Assembly (NCBI GenBank): GCA_963812475.1
Contig: CAWEVI010000052.1
Location: forward strand, 1 to 64,000
Direction: 5' to 3'
Length of the DNA stretch: 64,000 bases
Origin: JAMXLO01 sp963812475
GTDB taxonomy: Bacteria; Pseudomonadota; Alphaproteobacteria; Acetobacterales; Acetobacteraceae
This document shows positions 1 to 8,942 of the stretch, one piece after another (position 1 is the stretch's first letter; every line of letters begins with the position of its first letter). The notes under the pieces were generated by a model. The model saw only the letters and a list, made by a program, of their open reading frames with translations. It was not told where the DNA came from and searched no databases. A program made the position numbers and the translations under genes.

Positions 1-1639
1 GCACCGCCCGATCCGGCAGTTCGATGCTGTCATCGCCGAGGTCGTCGAGCGAGTGCGCCTGCAGCAGGGCGCGCGCGACTTCCTCCACGAACAGCGGCAC
101 GCCGTCGGTACGGCGCGCAATGACACGGCCGAGATGCGGCGGAATGTCGCGGTCGGTGAACAGGCTTTGTACCATCCCCGCGACATCGGCGGGCGACAGT
201 GGCGAAAGACGTACCACTGTCGTCGTCCGATCCGCCATCCACGTCGCCTCGAACCCATCGCGCGCCGTCATCAGGATCATCACCGGCCGCCCGGCGATGC
301 TCTCCGCCATCCGCCCCACCAGCTCCAGCGAGGTGGGATCGAGCCAGTGCACATCCTCGATTACCAGGCAGAGCGGCCCGTCGCGCGCCAGCAGCAGGAC
401 CTGCTCGATCAGCACCGAGAACATCCGTTCGCGCAGCTGCTCCGGGGACAGCGCCCGCATCGCCGCGTCGTCGGACGGCATGCCAACCAGTTCCGCCAGC
501 ACCGGCAGCACAGCCCGTTTCACCGCTTCGTCGCCTGCCAGCAACGAGCGCAGCTTCGCAAGCTGCACATCGGGCGGATCGTCCGGCTCCAGATGCGCGG
601 TCATGCGCAGGAAGGCAATCAGCGGATACAGCGCGCTGTCCTCATCGACCGACCGCCCCGCGAGGCGCACGCAGCGGACGCCGTCGTCGTTATGGGCGGC
701 GAGGAAATGCTCGATCAGACGCGACTTGCCGATGCCCGCCTCGCCGATCACCAACACGGCGCCGTGCTCCCCGGTACGCGCGCGGTTCCACCGCTCGGCC
801 AGGATCGCGAGTTCCGCCTTCCGACTGAAGAAGGGCGTGAGCCGCGGCTGCGCGATCGCAAGGCCCGATGCCTCGCCGATCACGCGCCAGGCTCCATGCG
901 TCTGCACGAAGCCGCGCACGTCGCGCTGGCCGAGGTTCTCGCAGACGAACATGCCGCGGACGCGGGCGTAGGTCTCTTCGGCGATGACGATGCCGCCCGG
1001 CGGCGCGAAGCCCTGCAATCGCGCCGCGAGATTGGGCGTCGAACCAATGATCGAGTTTATGTCCTGCTGGCCGCCCGCGAACAGGTCGCCGACGATCACC
1101 CGCCCGGTCGCTATGCCGATGTGGACATTCAGCGCCGTGCCCGCCGGCGTCTCCAGCAGGCCAATGCCACGCACGATCTCCAACGCCGCGCGCACCGCGC
1201 GCTCCGGGTCGTTCTCGGTGGCGACCGGATAGCAGAAATAGGCAAGGATGCCGTCGCCGATGAGCCGGCCCATCATGCCGCCGAAGCGGTTGATCGCGAC
1301 GCTGGCAAACTCCCGATAGCAGCGGATCACTTCCAGCAGATCCTCGGGTTCCAATCGCTCGCCGAGGCCCGAGGAGTTCACCAGATCGACGAACATGATC
1401 GTCAGCGGGCGCCGTTCGGCGCGTGTCGTCTCGGGCGCCGGGGCTGCTTGTCGTGGGCCACCGCGCGGCGGCGTGAGCAAGGCGACGGCGCGACGAAACC
1501 GCATGCGGTCGCCGATATTCAGACCGAGTTCGCGCAGGTCCTCATCGGTCAGGTCGGCGACCTGGTCCAAGGTGACACCCTGGTCGCGAAACGCCGCATG
1601 ATGCTCACCGAGCCCGATCGACCGCAGCCACTCCTCCAC
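1..1639 (-). CDS. SAM domain / class III adenylate cyclase / AAA ATPase signalling protein (3' end outside window)
   Basis: Reading the minus strand from 1639 gives an open frame of 546 codons to the window edge. Residues 1-55 look like a SAM domain (starts VEEWLRSIGLGEHHAAF). From about residue 80 there is a class III nucleotide cyclase domain (MFVDLVNSSGLGERL, then INSIIGSTPNLAARLQ). A P-loop ATPase follows (GEAGIGKSRLI near residue 300) with a Walker-B-like LCLVIEDVHWLD. Family members usually end in TPR repeats, which would lie outside the window. The start is GTG at 1639, preceded by GGAGGGG about 5 bases upstream; no ATG exists in this frame nearby. It probably makes cAMP in response to a signal sensed by the ATPase/TPR part. 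It is cytosolic, with no membrane segment seen. Confidence 0.85.
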   Translation of the reverse strand, partial: MEEWLRSIGLGEHHAAFRDQGVTLDQVADLTDEDLRELGLNIGDRMRFRRAVALLTPPRGGPRQAAPAPETTRAERRPLTIMFVDLVNSSGLGERLEPEDLLEVIRCYREFASVAINRFGGMMGRLIGDGILAYFCYPVATENDPERAVRAALEIVRGIGLLETPAGTALNVHIGIATGRVIVGDLFAGGQQDINSIIGSTPNLAARLQGFAPPGGIVIAEETYARVRGMFVCENLGQRDVRGFVQTHGAWRVIGEASGLAIAQPRLTPFFSRKAELAILAERWNRARTGEHGAVLVIGEAGIGKSRLIEHFLAAHNDDGVRCVRLAGRSVDEDSALYPLIAFLRMTAHLEPDDPPDVQLAKLRSLLAGDEAVKRAVLPVLAELVGMPSDDAAMRALSPEQLRERMFSVLIEQVLLLARDGPLCLVIEDVHWLDPTSLELVGRMAESIAGRPVMILMTARDGFEATWMADRTTTVVRLSPLSPADVAGMVQSLFTDRDIPPHLGRVIARRTDGVPLFVEEVARALLQAHSLDDLGDDSIELPDRAV

Positions 1640-1817
1640 ACCGCTCCCCTCCGCATGGTGTGTTTTGGCCTCGACAGTCAATATTAGAACGTTTCCGACC
1701 AGACTGGAATGGCGGGCGTGCGCCAGCGGGGGAGGACCCCGGCACCGCAATGCGCATTGCGCGAAAACACACCTTTCTCCGCCACGGCCGGCCAGTTCCC
1801 GGCCACCGTGAATTCCT

Positions 1818-2675
1818 TCAGTCCGCCATGACAGTGCGCGCGATGTCAGGCCGATCCGTGATCAGACCGTCCACTCCCCAGTCGATCAGCCGGCACATGT
1901 CGTCGGGCCGATTGACCGTCCACGGTATCACCCGCAGGCCCAGACCATGCGCCTCGGCCATGCTCTCCTCGGTCAGATCGACATGCTCGGGGGCCCAGAT
2001 CCCACCGCCCTCTCCGGCCACTGCACGCGGAACCGAACCACCAAAGTCCGCTGGATCCGGGCCTCCCCACCAGACGCGTGCCATCGGCAGGATCGCCGCC
2101 CGCGTCAACCAGGCGAGGCGCATGTCGGGCCGTATTCGACGCAGATGGCGAGGGCCGCGCCAGTCGAATGACTGCACGGTGATGCGCCCGATGGTTCCCG
2201 TCGCATGCGCGACCGCCAGAACGGCTTCCGCCATAGTTGTACCGTCCACGGTCAGCCCGGGCTGCATCGGAAATGTCTTCAGCTCGATGTTGAATCTGGC
2301 GCCGGGATCGACGCGCAATACATCCGCGAGCGCCGGGATACGCGACCCATCCCGCGGCGTCTGATCTGGAAACGCCGCCGCATAGGCGCTCCCCGGTCGG
2401 ATGCGCCCCACGTCGTATTGGGTCAGATCGGCCACACGGAGCGATCGGATCGGCGGCCCATGTCCGGCGAGCCAGACGCCGCCCGGTGCGCGCGTGATGT
2501 CCGCGTTGAGCGCAGCGTCGTGGCTCACCACCACGACATCGTCCAAGGTCATCGCGACATCGAGTTCGAGAGTGTCCACGCCGATATTCAGCGCTCCGAC
2601 AAAGCCGGCCAGCGTGTTCTCCGGAAACAGCCCCCGCGCGCCTCGATGGCCGTGCAGTTCGATGGATCGCCGCAT
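1818..2675 (-). CDS. glycerophosphodiester phosphodiesterase family protein
   Basis: A 285-residue protein of the GDPD TIM-barrel family, which hydrolyses glycerophosphodiesters to glycerol-3-phosphate plus an alcohol. The signature HGHRGARGLFPENT lies at residues 8-21, carrying the catalytic His and the Arg/Glu of the metal site. TLELDVAMTLDDVVVVSHD follows, with the second catalytic His. The C-terminus has the expected WTVNRPDDM and DGLITDRPD segments. There is no signal peptide, so it should be cytosolic (UgpQ-like). Length is normal for the family. It is divergent from the racemase gene, with a 57-bp shared upstream region. Confidence 0.9.
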   Translation of the reverse strand: MRRSIELHGHRGARGLFPENTLAGFVGALNIGVDTLELDVAMTLDDVVVVSHDAALNADITRAPGGVWLAGHGPPIRSLRVADLTQYDVGRIRPGSAYAAAFPDQTPRDGSRIPALADVLRVDPGARFNIELKTFPMQPGLTVDGTTMAEAVLAVAHATGTIGRITVQSFDWRGPRHLRRIRPDMRLAWLTRAAILPMARVWWGGPDPADFGGSVPRAVAGEGGGIWAPEHVDLTEESMAEAHGLGLRVIPWTVNRPDDMCRLIDWGVDGLITDRPDIARTVMAD

Positions 2676-2732
2676 GCCGCCCCGCGTAGGGCGGCCCTTG
2701 TGTCCGCGTCAAGCTGCGGCCAATGCTGCGCC

Positions 2733-3440
2733 ATGGACACGACAAACCAGCGAACGCTCGGAGTGCTCGGCGGCATGGGTCCGCTGGCAAGCGCCCAGTT
2801 CATGGTCCGCCTGACGCTGCTGACGCCCGCCGCGCGCGACCAGGAGCACATCCCAACGGTGCTGTGGTCGGATCCGCGCGTGCCCGACCGTACCGTCGGT
2901 GCGCTGGCCGGCGGCGCCGATCCCCTTCCCTGGCTGTTGCGCGGCATCGATGGCTTGAAGCGCGCCGGATGCGGTGCGATAGCCATCCCGTGCAACACGG
3001 CGCATGGCTGGTACGATGCCATGCGCGATGCCGCCGACATCCCGATCCTGCACATCGTCAATTCGGCGGCCGTGGAGTTGCGCCGCATGGGGATTGGCAC
3101 CGGGACGATCGGCATCATGGGAACGCAGGCGACGCTCGCGATGCGGCTCTACCAGGAACGGCTCGGCGCATCCGGCTGGGACTGCATCGTGCCGAGCCAG
3201 GCCGAGATGGATCGCCTGGTCAGCCCGGCGATCGCTCTGGTGAAGGCCAACCGGATGGCGGAGGCTTACGCGCCGCTCGCCGAGGCGGTTGGAGGCCTTG
3301 CCGCACGCGGTGCGACGGCGGTCGTTCTGGGCTGTACCGAAATTCCGCTCGGCATTCAGGCGGGCGCCACCCCCAGCCTGCCGCTGGTCGATACCATCGA
3401 TGCACTCGCCCGCGCCGCCATCGCCTGGGCACGACGCTGA
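2733..3440 (+). CDS. aspartate/glutamate racemase family protein
   Basis: A 235-residue protein of the Asp/Glu/hydantoin racemase family. The N-terminal LGVLGGMGPLAS is typical of aspartate racemase. The two catalytic cysteines are visible: Cys87 in IPCNTAH and Cys201 in VLGCTEIPL. Both being present supports a cofactor-independent racemase that interconverts L- and D-amino acids; substrate (Asp, Glu or other) cannot be told. The ATG at 2733 is chosen because the family signature begins nine codons later; the frame stays open further upstream, but that part overlaps the divergent GDPD gene. Probably a single-gene unit. Confidence 0.88.
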   Translation: MDTTNQRTLGVLGGMGPLASAQFMVRLTLLTPAARDQEHIPTVLWSDPRVPDRTVGALAGGADPLPWLLRGIDGLKRAGCGAIAIPCNTAHGWYDAMRDAADIPILHIVNSAAVELRRMGIGTGTIGIMGTQATLAMRLYQERLGASGWDCIVPSQAEMDRLVSPAIALVKANRMAEAYAPLAEAVGGLAARGATAVVLGCTEIPLGIQAGATPSLPLVDTIDALARAAIAWARR

Positions 3441-3693
3441 CGCTCCGTCTCGTGGTTCGCGCCGACCTTCAGGGTTCGTCAAGCATCTGCGCGTAACAAT
3501 CCGGCCGCGACATGGGTTCGCACGACCACCGCGGATCGCCACCGATGAATCTGAGCGTCCTTCCGTTTTCATTGCAGCTGCCGTCGGGTTACAGCCTGGC
3601 GGCAGGGAACGGGGGACTCCGAGCCCTACGGCGTCGAGTGCGGCCACCGCCGCAAGTCCGACCGCCACCCAGGCGGGTTCGCCGACCACCGAC

Positions 3694-6288
3694 GTGGTCA
3701 GCATCAGCAACTCATTCGATGCGGGGACCTTCACTGCCGTTGCCGGCGACACATTTAGCCTGAGCGCCCTGGTGCAAGGCCAGGTAGGTAAGCCAGGCGC
3801 GGTGGCTGGCTATCGGATCGGTCTGGGCGGTGGCAGCGGCCATTTGTTGCTGAACGGCAGCGACGTCACCGACCGGATTAGCTTCACCGCCGACGAATTT
3901 GCCCATTTGACCTATAGGACGGGCACGGATGGATCGCAGCAGAGCCTCGTCATCGTCGCCCAGACCGGAATCCGCCAGCGCGACGGTAGCCTGACCCAGG
4001 AGGTTGACAGCCCGGCGGTGCAGATCACGGCGGACGTCACCGGCAGCCGCTCTATCAACGCGATGAACGCCCTGCGAACCGCGCCGACAGGAACCGATGC
4101 CAATATCGTCGGGATCGTGCAACAGGCCGGCATATTCAGCGGATTCGGCGGATCGGCACGCCCCACCCTGCAGACCGACGGCAACTTCTCAGCCGTTGCC
4201 GGGGACGTTTATCGGATGAGCGCGCTGTTCGCCGCAGCCGGGCCGACCGGGCAGACGATCGCGGGGTATCGCGTGGCGTTGGGCGATGGCGGCGGCAACC
4301 TCCTGCTGAGGGGTGTCGACGTCTCCGACCGCACCAGCTTCTCCGCGGACGAGTTCGCGCATCTGACCTACACCGCAGGCGCGGACGGCTCGCAGCAGAG
4401 CCTTCTGGTGATCGCCCAGACCGGCAAGCGCCTGTCGGATGGCACACTGAGCCGGGAGGTCGACAGCACCGCAGTGCAGATCACCGCGGATGTCACCGGC
4501 AGTCGCTCGATCAATGCAATGAACGCCCTGCGCACCCAACCGACGGGTGCCGACGCCGACATCGCCGGCATCGTGCAGCAGTCCGGGATTTTCATCGGGT
4601 TCGGCGGATCCGCCCGACCCACCGTGCAGACCGACGGCAACTTCACGGCCACGGCCGGCGACGTTTATCGGATGAGCGGCCTGTTCAAGGCCAGCGTGCC
4701 GACTGGGCAGACGATCGCCGGATATCGGGTGGCGCTGGGCGATGGCGGCGGAAAGCTTCAGCTGGGCGGTGTGGATGTCTCCGATCGCACCAGCTTCTCC
4801 GCTGACGAGTTCGCGCGTCTGACCTACACCGCAGGCGCGGACGGCTCGGAGCAGAGCCTTCTGGTGATCGCGCAGACCGGTACCCGGGGCCGCGACGGTT
4901 CGTTGAGCCAGGAGATCGACAGCGCAGCGGTGCAGATCGGAGCCGACGTGACCGGCAACCGCTCGATCAATTCAATGAATGCGCTGAGCACCGTCCCGTC
5001 CGGTGCAGATGCCAGGATCGTCGGCGTCGTAAAGCAGGCCGGGATTTTCAATGGCCTCGCCGGTTCGACGCCGCCCACCTTGCAGACCGATGGCAATTTC
5101 ACCGCCGTCGCCGGCGACGCTCTGCGGCTGAGCAACCTTTTCAAGGCGAGCGCGCCGGCAGGAAAGGCGATCGCCGGATACCAGGTCGCCCTGGGCGATG
5201 GCGATGGCAAACTGTCGCTGAACGGCAGCGATGTTTCCGACCGGACCAGCTTCACGGCCGACGAATTCGCACACCTGACCTACACGATGGGTGCCGATGG
5301 CTCGCAACAGAGCCTGGTGGTCGTCGCCCAGACCGGCACGCGACGCTCCGACGGCTCGCTGAGCCAGGAGGTTGACAGCGCGCCGGTGCAGATCGCCGCG
5401 GCCGCCAGCGGCAGTCGCTCGATCAACGCGATGGCCGCCCTGCGCACCACGCCTACGGGCAAGGACGCCGATATTGTCGGCATCGTGCAGCAGGCTGGGA
5501 TATTCAGCGGTCTCGCGGGATCGACGCGACCCACCATGCTGACCGATGGCAACTTCACCGCCGCCCCCGGCGACGTACTGAGGCTCGGTGCTCTGTTCAA
5601 GGCGCGCGCACCGACGGGCAAGACGATCGCCGGATACCGGGTGGCGCTGGGCGACGGCGGCGGTCAACTGCTGCTGAACGGCAGCGGCGTCGCGGGCCGC
5701 ACCAGCTTCACCGCCGACGAGTTCGCGCACCTGACCTATACGACGGGCGCAGACGGTTCGCAGCAGAGCCTCACGGTCATCGCCCAGACCGGCACGCGCG
5801 GGCGCGATGGTACGCTGAGCCAGGAGGTCGACAGCGCCGCACTGCAGATCACGGCGGACGTGACGGGCGCCCGCTCGATCAATGCGTTGAACGCCCTGCG
5901 CACCACGGTCGATGGGGCCGATGCCGACATCGCCGACATCGTGCAACAGGCCGGGATCTTCAGCGGTCTCCCGGGAACGGCGCGGCCCGCGCTGCAGACC
6001 GTGGTGACGGCGGAACCGTCCATGTCACCGACCGCGCTGGCGACCGCAACCGGTGCGTACAATACGGCCGGTCTGGCGCAGGCCAGCGCCGCGATCGACC
6101 TGTCGCCGTTCTACTCGGCCGCAATCGGCAGTTCCGTTTCGCCGGGCGTCCTTGCCAGCCCTGGAGGATCACTTGCAGCCGCACTGCTGCTGCTCGACAG
6201 CAACACGACAGGCGCATTCCGGACCGCCGACAATCTTTCCGCACAAACGGAGGCAATCAAGGCCTACACCACCTCCACCGGTCTGTGA
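3694..6288 (+). CDS. tandem-repeat protein, five 152-residue modules, adhesin/RTX-like (start uncertain)
   Basis: The frame ending at 6288 encodes five consecutive modules of exactly 152 residues (456 bp). Each contains GDxxRxSxLF, IAGYRVALGDGGG, DVSDRTSFSADEFAHLTY, GADGSQQSL, AQTG, EVDSxAVQI and a RSINAMNALRT..DADIVGIVQQ segment. The FSADEFAHLTYTAG stretch resembles motifs in large type I secreted or RTX-like surface proteins. A non-repeated tail of about 90 residues rich in Ala/Ser/Thr ends the protein. No ATG lies in this frame between the racemase stop and the first module; the only near start is GTG 3694, without a clear ribosome site. A better N-terminus (ATG 3545, MNLSVLPFSLQLPSGYSLAA) lies in another frame and would join through one extra G in the G5 run at 3611-3615. 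Function unknown; a secreted or surface role is an inference. Confidence 0.75.
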   Translation: MVSISNSFDAGTFTAVAGDTFSLSALVQGQVGKPGAVAGYRIGLGGGSGHLLLNGSDVTDRISFTADEFAHLTYRTGTDGSQQSLVIVAQTGIRQRDGSLTQEVDSPAVQITADVTGSRSINAMNALRTAPTGTDANIVGIVQQAGIFSGFGGSARPTLQTDGNFSAVAGDVYRMSALFAAAGPTGQTIAGYRVALGDGGGNLLLRGVDVSDRTSFSADEFAHLTYTAGADGSQQSLLVIAQTGKRLSDGTLSREVDSTAVQITADVTGSRSINAMNALRTQPTGADADIAGIVQQSGIFIGFGGSARPTVQTDGNFTATAGDVYRMSGLFKASVPTGQTIAGYRVALGDGGGKLQLGGVDVSDRTSFSADEFARLTYTAGADGSEQSLLVIAQTGTRGRDGSLSQEIDSAAVQIGADVTGNRSINSMNALSTVPSGADARIVGVVKQAGIFNGLAGSTPPTLQTDGNFTAVAGDALRLSNLFKASAPAGKAIAGYQVALGDGDGKLSLNGSDVSDRTSFTADEFAHLTYTMGADGSQQSLVVVAQTGTRRSDGSLSQEVDSAPVQIAAAASGSRSINAMAALRTTPTGKDADIVGIVQQAGIFSGLAGSTRPTMLTDGNFTAAPGDVLRLGALFKARAPTGKTIAGYRVALGDGGGQLLLNGSGVAGRTSFTADEFAHLTYTTGADGSQQSLTVIAQTGTRGRDGTLSQEVDSAALQITADVTGARSINALNALRTTVDGADADIADIVQQAGIFSGLPGTARPALQTVVTAEPSMSPTALATATGAYNTAGLAQASAAIDLSPFYSAAIGSSVSPGVLASPGGSLAAALLLLDSNTTGAFRTADNLSAQTEAIKAYTTSTGL
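3730..6009 (+). repeat. five tandem 456-bp coding repeats
   Basis: The conserved TTC codon of the module motif NF(S/T)AVAGD falls at 3730, 4186, 4642, 5098 and 5554, so the spacing is exactly 456 bp each time with no indel. The copies differ by many substitutions, so they are not recent identical duplications. The strict period implies selection on module length. Boundaries are arbitrary within the period. Confidence 0.93.
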
Positions 6289-6392
6289 CGGACGTCGCAT
6301 CCCGTGGCGCTTCGTCTGCGGTGTTGGGATGCAGCGAAACGTGCCTGGGAGCGCCAAAAGAAAGTCGCTGGATTACGACGTCGGTATTATTC

Positions 6393-7232
6393 TTACGTTG
6401 CTGCCCCACCGCCGAGCAGTGTCTCCCGCAGTGCCTCCCAACTCTCCCGATCGGGCGCACAGATAAGCCCACCGCCGGTCACCGTCGGGCGATAATCGCT
6501 GCCATCCAGCCGCGCCGAATACCCGCCGGCCTCACGATGCAGCAGCCAGCCAGGCGCATGGTCCCACGGCAGCAGCCGGTTGAAGAACAGGAAATGGCAG
6601 TGCCCGCCTGCCGCCAGGCGGTACTCATGTGCGGCACAGCGGTAATCCCAACTCCCGCCCACTCGCGGAAGGTTGGCACAAACGATCGACCGGGTCGGCT
6701 CCGGCAGGAACCGCCAGGACACGTTACCCGACATCATCGCCACGGGGACCGGCGCAGCAACGTGCAGTGTCGCCCTCTGGCCATCCGGGGTCTCCGTCCA
6801 GGCGCCTTCGCCGCGCAGCGCCAGCGCCGTGTCACCGCCGACCGGATCGTGAATTGCCGCCGCCGCCACCTCGCCGCGCACCACCACCGCAGCCATCACG
6901 CCGAACAGGGGCAGGCCCGCGGCGTAGTTGGACGTGCCGTCGATCGGATCGACCACGATCGCAAGTTCGGCGTCGGCCAGCAGGCGAAGTCGCGTGGGAT
7001 CGGCCGATGTTGCCTCCTCGCCGATCACGACGGCGGACGGGAACTGCTGCCCGAGCACTTCAGTCAGCCATTGCTCCGCCGCCTCATCCGCATCGGTGAC
7101 CAGATCGAGCGGCCCGGTCTTCTGCCGCACCGCGCCGTCACGCATATTGCGAAATCGCGGCATAATCTCGGTTCGTCCGACCTCGCGGAGCAACTCGGTC
7201 AGTGTCGCCAAATCCGCGGCGGAAAACGTCAC
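6393..7232 (-). CDS. inositol monophosphatase family protein
   Basis: A 279-residue member of the IMPase/FBPase-like lithium-sensitive phosphatase family. Metal-binding motifs are GEE at residues 71-73, DPIDGTSNY from residue 95 and the late WDHAPG. These Mg2+-dependent enzymes remove phosphate from inositol phosphates, histidinol phosphate, 3'-phosphoadenosine 5'-phosphate or related substrates; the sequence does not decide which. It is the last gene of the HAD-hfq-hflX-IMPase unit and its start overlaps the end of hflX by 4 bases, implying translational coupling. It is convergent with the repeat protein, 104 bp away. Confidence 0.92.
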   Translation of the reverse strand: MTFSAADLATLTELLREVGRTEIMPRFRNMRDGAVRQKTGPLDLVTDADEAAEQWLTEVLGQQFPSAVVIGEEATSADPTRLRLLADAELAIVVDPIDGTSNYAAGLPLFGVMAAVVVRGEVAAAAIHDPVGGDTALALRGEGAWTETPDGQRATLHVAAPVPVAMMSGNVSWRFLPEPTRSIVCANLPRVGGSWDYRCAAHEYRLAAGGHCHFLFFNRLLPWDHAPGWLLHREAGGYSARLDGSDYRPTVTGGGLICAPDRESWEALRETLLGGGAAT

Positions 7233-8512
7233 TCGCGTCGTTCGAACCGGGCGCGGTCCGCGGGCAGCAGCCGCACCGTCACGTGCACCGCGGCATCGCC
7301 GTCGTGCCGGTCCACCACCTCGCCATGCTGGTAAAGCCAGGCAAGCCGCGCGCCGTCCTGCGGTGCGATGTCATAGTCGGCCAGTTCCAGCCCGCTGGCG
7401 ATGCGCGCATCGATCGCCGATTTCAGCGCCGACAGACCTTCACCGGTAATGCTCGACACGGCGACGGCGCCGGGACGCTCGGGAACGAACGCGACACCGC
7501 CAAGCAGATCGGCCTTGTTGAGCACCTCGATGGTGCGCACCGGCCAGTCGGCATCCAGTCCGCCGTCTATCACCATGTCGTCCAGCACAGCCACGACATC
7601 GGCGCGTTGCGAGACGCTGTCGGGATGCGCGGCGTCGCGCACGTGCAGGATCACATCGGCTTCCGCCACTTCTTCCAGCGTGGCACGAAACGCCTCGATC
7701 AGTTCGTGCGGCAGATCGCTGATGAACCCCACGGTATCGGACAGGATGGCGCGCCGCCCGGACGGAAGCGCGAGACCCCGCATGGTCGGATCGAGTGTCG
7801 CGAACAACTGGTCGCGGGCGACCACGCCGGCGCCGGTCAGCGCATTGAACAGGGTTGACTTGCCGGCATTGGTATAGCCCACCAGGGCAATCACCGGAAA
7901 CGGCACCCGTCTGCGGGCAACGCGATGCAGCCCGCGCGTACGACGCACCTGCTCGAGGTCCCGTTTCAGACGCACGATGCGCTCGCCGATCTGACGCCGG
8001 TCCGCCTCGATCTGGGTTTCGCCAGGGCCGCCCAAGAAGCCGAAGCCACCGCGCTGGCGTTCCAGATGGGTCCAGGACCGAACCAGACGTGAACGCTGGT
8101 AATCGAGATGTGCCAGTTCCACCTGCAGCGCGCCCTCCCGCGTGACCGCGCGCTCACCGAAGATGTCCAGGATCAGCCCGGTGCGGTCGATCACCTTGCA
8201 GGACCAGGCGCGCTCCAGGTTGCGTTGCTGTACCGGCGAGAGCGCGGCATCGATGATCGCCACGGTCACGTCGTGTTCGGCGATCGCATGGCCCTCGAGC
8301 GAGACCTGCCCCTCACCCAGCAGGGTGGCGGGACGTCGGGCGCGCAACGGCAGGATGGCAGTATGCACGACGACCAGTCCGATCGAGGCGGTCAGCCCGA
8401 CGGCCTCCGCCAGGCGTGCTTCGGCAGCGCGCGTCTGCTCGCCACGGACGGCACGTTGGCGATCCGATCGATCCCACGGCAGGATCACCGCAGCACGGAT
8501 CGGACCGGCCAA
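7229..8512 (-). CDS. hflX: ribosome-associated GTPase HflX
   Basis: A 427-residue HflX-family GTPase, which binds the 50S subunit and splits stalled ribosomes under stress. The N-terminal HflX domain ends in GGPGETQIEADRRQI (residues 161-175). The G domain has G1 GYTNAGKST at 212-220, G3 DTVGFI from 259 and G4 NKAD. Length fits the family. It lies 40 bp downstream of hfq, the classic hfq-hflX arrangement, and overlaps the next gene by 4 bases. Nothing looks disrupted. Confidence 0.95.
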   Translation of the reverse strand: MAGPIRAAVILPWDRSDRQRAVRGEQTRAAEARLAEAVGLTASIGLVVVHTAILPLRARRPATLLGEGQVSLEGHAIAEHDVTVAIIDAALSPVQQRNLERAWSCKVIDRTGLILDIFGERAVTREGALQVELAHLDYQRSRLVRSWTHLERQRGGFGFLGGPGETQIEADRRQIGERIVRLKRDLEQVRRTRGLHRVARRRVPFPVIALVGYTNAGKSTLFNALTGAGVVARDQLFATLDPTMRGLALPSGRRAILSDTVGFISDLPHELIEAFRATLEEVAEADVILHVRDAAHPDSVSQRADVVAVLDDMVIDGGLDADWPVRTIEVLNKADLLGGVAFVPERPGAVAVSSITGEGLSALKSAIDARIASGLELADYDIAPQDGARLAWLYQHGEVVDRHDGDAAVHVTVRLLPADRARFERRE

Positions 8513-8552
8513 ACCGTTCCGAGCGGACTGGCCCCTCGAGAGTTGGTCGCCG

Positions 8553-8840
8553 TCAGTTGCCAGCGGCAGGACTCATCTCCCGTGTCGGGACAGCGGTACT
8601 TTCCGCCTTGGCCGCGTCGAACAGCTGGATCGGCGCGCCCGGCATTACAGTGCTGATGGCGTGCTTGTACACCAACTGGGTGTGCCCGTCTCTGCGCAGC
8701 AGAACAGAAAAGTTGTCAAACCAAGTAATTATGCCCTGAAGCTTGACCCCGTTCACAAGGAAGACGGTCACTGGAGTCTTGTTCTTTCGCACGTGGTTCA
8801 GGAACACATCCTGAACATTCTGCGATTTCTCATTGGCCAC
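8553..8840 (-). CDS. hfq: RNA chaperone Hfq
   Basis: A 95-residue Sm-like protein. Sm1 (VFLNHVRKNKTPVTVFLVNG) and Sm2 (LVYKHAIST) motifs are intact, including the YKH RNA-binding residues of the proximal face. A short tail of about 20 residues (PTREMSPAAGN end) is typical of alphaproteobacterial Hfq. It forms hexamers that pair small RNAs with mRNAs. It sits between a HAD phosphatase gene (102 bp upstream) and hflX, so it may have its own promoter in the 8841-8942 gap. Confidence 0.97.
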   Translation of the reverse strand: MANEKSQNVQDVFLNHVRKNKTPVTVFLVNGVKLQGIITWFDNFSVLLRRDGHTQLVYKHAISTVMPGAPIQLFDAAKAESTAVPTREMSPAAGN

Positions 8841-8942
8841 GGCACGATCCTTCTTCTTGTCTTTGCGGTTGCTGTTCTTAGTGCCCGGACGGGCGTGGCA
8901 CGGCCGCCGGGTTCAGCCACTCAATCTAGCCATACACCCTGC

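Noticed and set aside
24..1687. Long open frames on the plus strand over the first 1.7 kb
   Set aside because: They give Arg/Ser-rich peptides without domains, while the minus strand shows a clear SAM/cyclase/ATPase protein.
3289..3693. ATG 3289 as start of the repeat protein
   Set aside because: It would overlap the racemase gene by 152 bases in another frame and add an Arg/Pro-rich peptide with poor codon use; the racemase reading is far better supported.
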